Source: G020354785 sp964461435
GTDB taxonomy: Bacteria > Bacteroidota > Bacteroidia > Bacteroidales > UBA10428
Direction: 5' to 3'
NCBI GenBank assembly: GCA_964461435.1
Contig: CAYWUI010000007.1
Span: 1-64,000, forward strand
DNA length: 64,000 bases
The notes beneath the pieces were generated by a model. It was not told where the DNA came from. It saw nothing but the letters and a program-made list of their open reading frames with translations, and searched no databases. This document shows positions 61,913 to 64,000 of this stretch, piece by piece. A program made the translations under genes and the position numbers. Numbering within the stretch: the first letter of the stretch is position 1; every line of letters starts with the position of its first letter.

Positions 61913-64000
61913 ATGAACCGGGCAGTAGTGACTTTTATATTACTGATTTTGTTAACCGGCATACGGAATTTAAACGGGCAGGGAAGCGGTTCTATTGAAT
62001 CATACCTGCCGCCTGTTAAGGTTATTGAATCAAACGGACCTGAGCCCGGTTATTTCTTTATCTCTTCAAGAGTGCTTAATACAGCTTCTGCAAAACATTT
62101 TGTCGCTATAGTTGATAATTACGGCACTCCCGTGTATTACAGGAGAATCTACCTCGGGAACGGCGGCTTTCGCCTGCAAAAAAACGGATATCTTACATAC
62201 CGTCCCAATTTTACGGGCTTCGGCTATTTTGTTCTTGACAGTTCGTTTAACCGTATCGATACTCTGTACATGACTGGCTATGATGCTAACCAGCATGATT
62301 TTAAAATATCCCAAAACGGACATGCACTGTTTATTGGAAATTACTACAGAAGCGTTGATATGAGCCAGGTCGTCGAGGGTGGCAATCCGAACGCCACTGC
62401 CATAGAACTGGTTATCCAGGAGTTTGACAGCCTCCAGAACCTCGTTTTTGAGTGGAGAAGCTGGGAGCATTTTGATATTCTTGATGCCAATGCTGCTTCC
62501 GTTAACTTTACTTCTTCAATTATTGACTATGTTCACCCCAACGGTATTGAATTTGATTCCGATACAAGCATACTTCTCTCATCACGGCATCTTGACGAGA
62601 TAACAAAAATTGACAGGAGAACCGGTGATATTATATGGAGGCTCGGGGGGAAAAAAAACCAGTTTACTTTTATAAACGATACCATAGGCTTTTCTCAACA
62701 GCATAGCATTATTAAACTTGATAACGGCAATATACTGCTTTTTGATAATGGCAATTATCATACACCGCAGCTTTCCAGTGCTGTTGAATACACGATTAAT
62801 GAAGATTCAATGACTGCAACCCTTGTTAAAAGGTACCGCCCCGATTTTGATATATATGCATTTTTTGGATGCAACGCGCAAAAACTGCAGGGGGGCAATA
62901 TATTACTCGGACTCGGGGAGACCGCTCCTTCCCTTATTGAGCTCCGTCCCGATAATTCTGTTGCGCTAATAATGGACTTTTCAGATTATGCATCATCCCT
63001 CCTTATAACCAAACATCCGTGGAAAACAAATTTGTTCACTACAAATACCGATACTGTTATATTCCCGAAATATGAGTATATGACATATTACTACCAGTTA
63101 AAGCTATTCAATAAATCGGATAATCCCATTAATATTACGGGGTATTCAAATCATACATCATCTTTTTATATAGATGAAGATTTTCCCTTTACTATTCCTC
63201 CAAATAGTGATACAATTATTAATGTAGCATTCAATCCGGTTACTGAAGGTTATGTTGAAGACGTACTGACAATTAATTCCGACATAGTAAGCGACACACT
63301 CATACAGCGAATTGCACAGCAGGTATTCCTTTCAGGTACAAGCGACGATTTCAATCCCCCGGTGGCGAATATATCCCCTTCGGATGAAGGCGCTGTACTC
63401 CTGGACACAAAAGTATATATTGAGTTTGACGAACCGGTCAGATTTGTTGATAATTCCAGGATTGACTATACAAATATTAAAACTCTGCTGACTTTTAAAA
63501 AGACCGATGCCCAGGGTGAGGATGTCGATTTTATTGTTACTGTGAGTACCGACAAAAGATTGATAACCCTGAAGCCCACATCATACCTTGAAGAAGAACA
63601 GGCATATTATGTGTCTGTGGCAACCGGACTGGAAGATTACTCCGACAATGCGGCTGATGCATTCAGTGCCAGCTTTACAACAAAAGAGATACAGCCTCCG
63701 CAAATACAAATTTTTCCCGGGGATGGATCCACAGATGTCCCAACAATACTGGAGGCCACGGCTAGCTTTAATGAACCGGTAAGATTAACTGACAACCGGG
63801 ATATTGATGATACAAACGTTGACTCGTTAATTACCTTTAAAGAATCATCAGGCCATATGAGCCACGTTGCTTTCGATGCAACGATAAATACGGGGAAGAC
63901 TGAAATTACTATTGTTCCTGATTCAGAATTAAAACCTTATACGGACTATGTAATAATAGTCAGAGATATTGAAGATTACAGTAATAATACCCTGCCTGGC
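61913..64000 (+). CDS. Secreted arylsulfotransferase-like protein with Ig-like domains, partial
   Basis: Open from the ATG at 61913 to the window end (696 codons, no stop). A signal peptide (VTFILLILLTGIRNLNGQ) is followed by a beta-propeller like the arylsulfotransferase (ASST) family, about 30-365: YDANQHDFKISQNGHALFIG, DYVHPNGIEFDSDTSILLSS, ITKIDRRTGDIIWRLGGKKN, QQHSIIKLDNGNILLFDNGN. Then comes an Ig-like domain (about 385-475), and at least two Big_5-like repeats (PPVANISPSDEGAVLLDTKV; PPQIQIFPGDGSTDVPTILE). The missing C-terminus may hold a type IX sorting domain. The classical ASST transfers sulfate between phenols, but many family members are of unknown function. Confidence 0.78.
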   Translation, partial: MNRAVVTFILLILLTGIRNLNGQGSGSIESYLPPVKVIESNGPEPGYFFISSRVLNTASAKHFVAIVDNYGTPVYYRRIYLGNGGFRLQKNGYLTYRPNFTGFGYFVLDSSFNRIDTLYMTGYDANQHDFKISQNGHALFIGNYYRSVDMSQVVEGGNPNATAIELVIQEFDSLQNLVFEWRSWEHFDILDANAASVNFTSSIIDYVHPNGIEFDSDTSILLSSRHLDEITKIDRRTGDIIWRLGGKKNQFTFINDTIGFSQQHSIIKLDNGNILLFDNGNYHTPQLSSAVEYTINEDSMTATLVKRYRPDFDIYAFFGCNAQKLQGGNILLGLGETAPSLIELRPDNSVALIMDFSDYASSLLITKHPWKTNLFTTNTDTVIFPKYEYMTYYYQLKLFNKSDNPINITGYSNHTSSFYIDEDFPFTIPPNSDTIINVAFNPVTEGYVEDVLTINSDIVSDTLIQRIAQQVFLSGTSDDFNPPVANISPSDEGAVLLDTKVYIEFDEPVRFVDNSRIDYTNIKTLLTFKKTDAQGEDVDFIVTVSTDKRLITLKPTSYLEEEQAYYVSVATGLEDYSDNAADAFSASFTTKEIQPPQIQIFPGDGSTDVPTILEATASFNEPVRLTDNRDIDDTNVDSLITFKESSGHMSHVAFDATINTGKTEITIVPDSELKPYTDYVIIVRDIEDYSNNTLPG

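Overview
The window is AT-rich chromosomal DNA of a Bacteroidota member, most likely class Bacteroidia near the Marinilabiliales/Bacteroidales. The evidence is a SusC/SusD pair, a PorD-like (DUF4835) protein and a GldI-like FKBP lipoprotein (type IX secretion / gliding markers), a DUF4249 lipoprotein, tandem two-copy lepB after dapB, and many matches to the Bacteroidota promoter element TAnnTTTG. Two coding regions run off the window edges (1-907 minus, 61913-64000 plus).

Layout. 1-7300 (minus) is the accessory part. It holds two copies of a cassette made of a membrane-anchored AraC-type regulator with a TolB-N/TPR sensor and a small exported protein; the left copy of the small protein is truncated. 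Left of these are a frameshifted outer-membrane beta-barrel gene and a DUF4249 lipoprotein. 7300-7480 has two tRNA-Leu genes. 7.6-10.6 kb (minus) has a PKD lipoprotein and dipeptidyl peptidase IV. 10.6-13.8 kb (plus) is the thrS-infC-rpmI-rplT operon; infC appears to start at AUA. 13.9-20.9 kb (plus) is dapB, two lepB paralogues, nrnA, a gldI-like gene and two more FKBP lipoproteins, a run devoted to envelope protein maturation. 20.9-29.3 kb has an RsmI-family methyltransferase, a PiT phosphate transporter, an ankyrin-repeat exported protein, small unknown exported proteins and a Na/Pi cotransporter. 29.6-37.1 kb (plus) is a V-type ATPase operon in the order E, DUF2764, A, B, D, I, K; its K subunit keeps the residues that bind Na+ in Enterococcus NtpK. 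37.1-50.1 kb is housekeeping: DUF456, CAP-domain protein, RRM protein, ornithine carbamoyltransferase, FtsK, LolA-like, HD-7TM phosphohydrolase, NlpC/P60, nitroreductase, TrxB and an alpha-oxoamine synthase. 50.3-55.4 kb (plus) is bamD, rpoZ, coaBC (interrupted by a one-base frameshift in an A9 run), porD-like and recN. 55.9-64 kb (plus) is a SusC/SusD/lipoprotein uptake operon with a strong terminator, then a large secreted arylsulfotransferase-like protein with bacterial Ig-like domains.

How it works together. Most of the window is core metabolism and envelope biogenesis. The part that could be a little-described system is the duplicated AraC-TPR regulator plus small exported protein: the DNA-binding halves and palindromic upstream elements are kept while the periplasmic halves have diverged. 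No CRISPR array, transposase, integrase or phage gene was seen.
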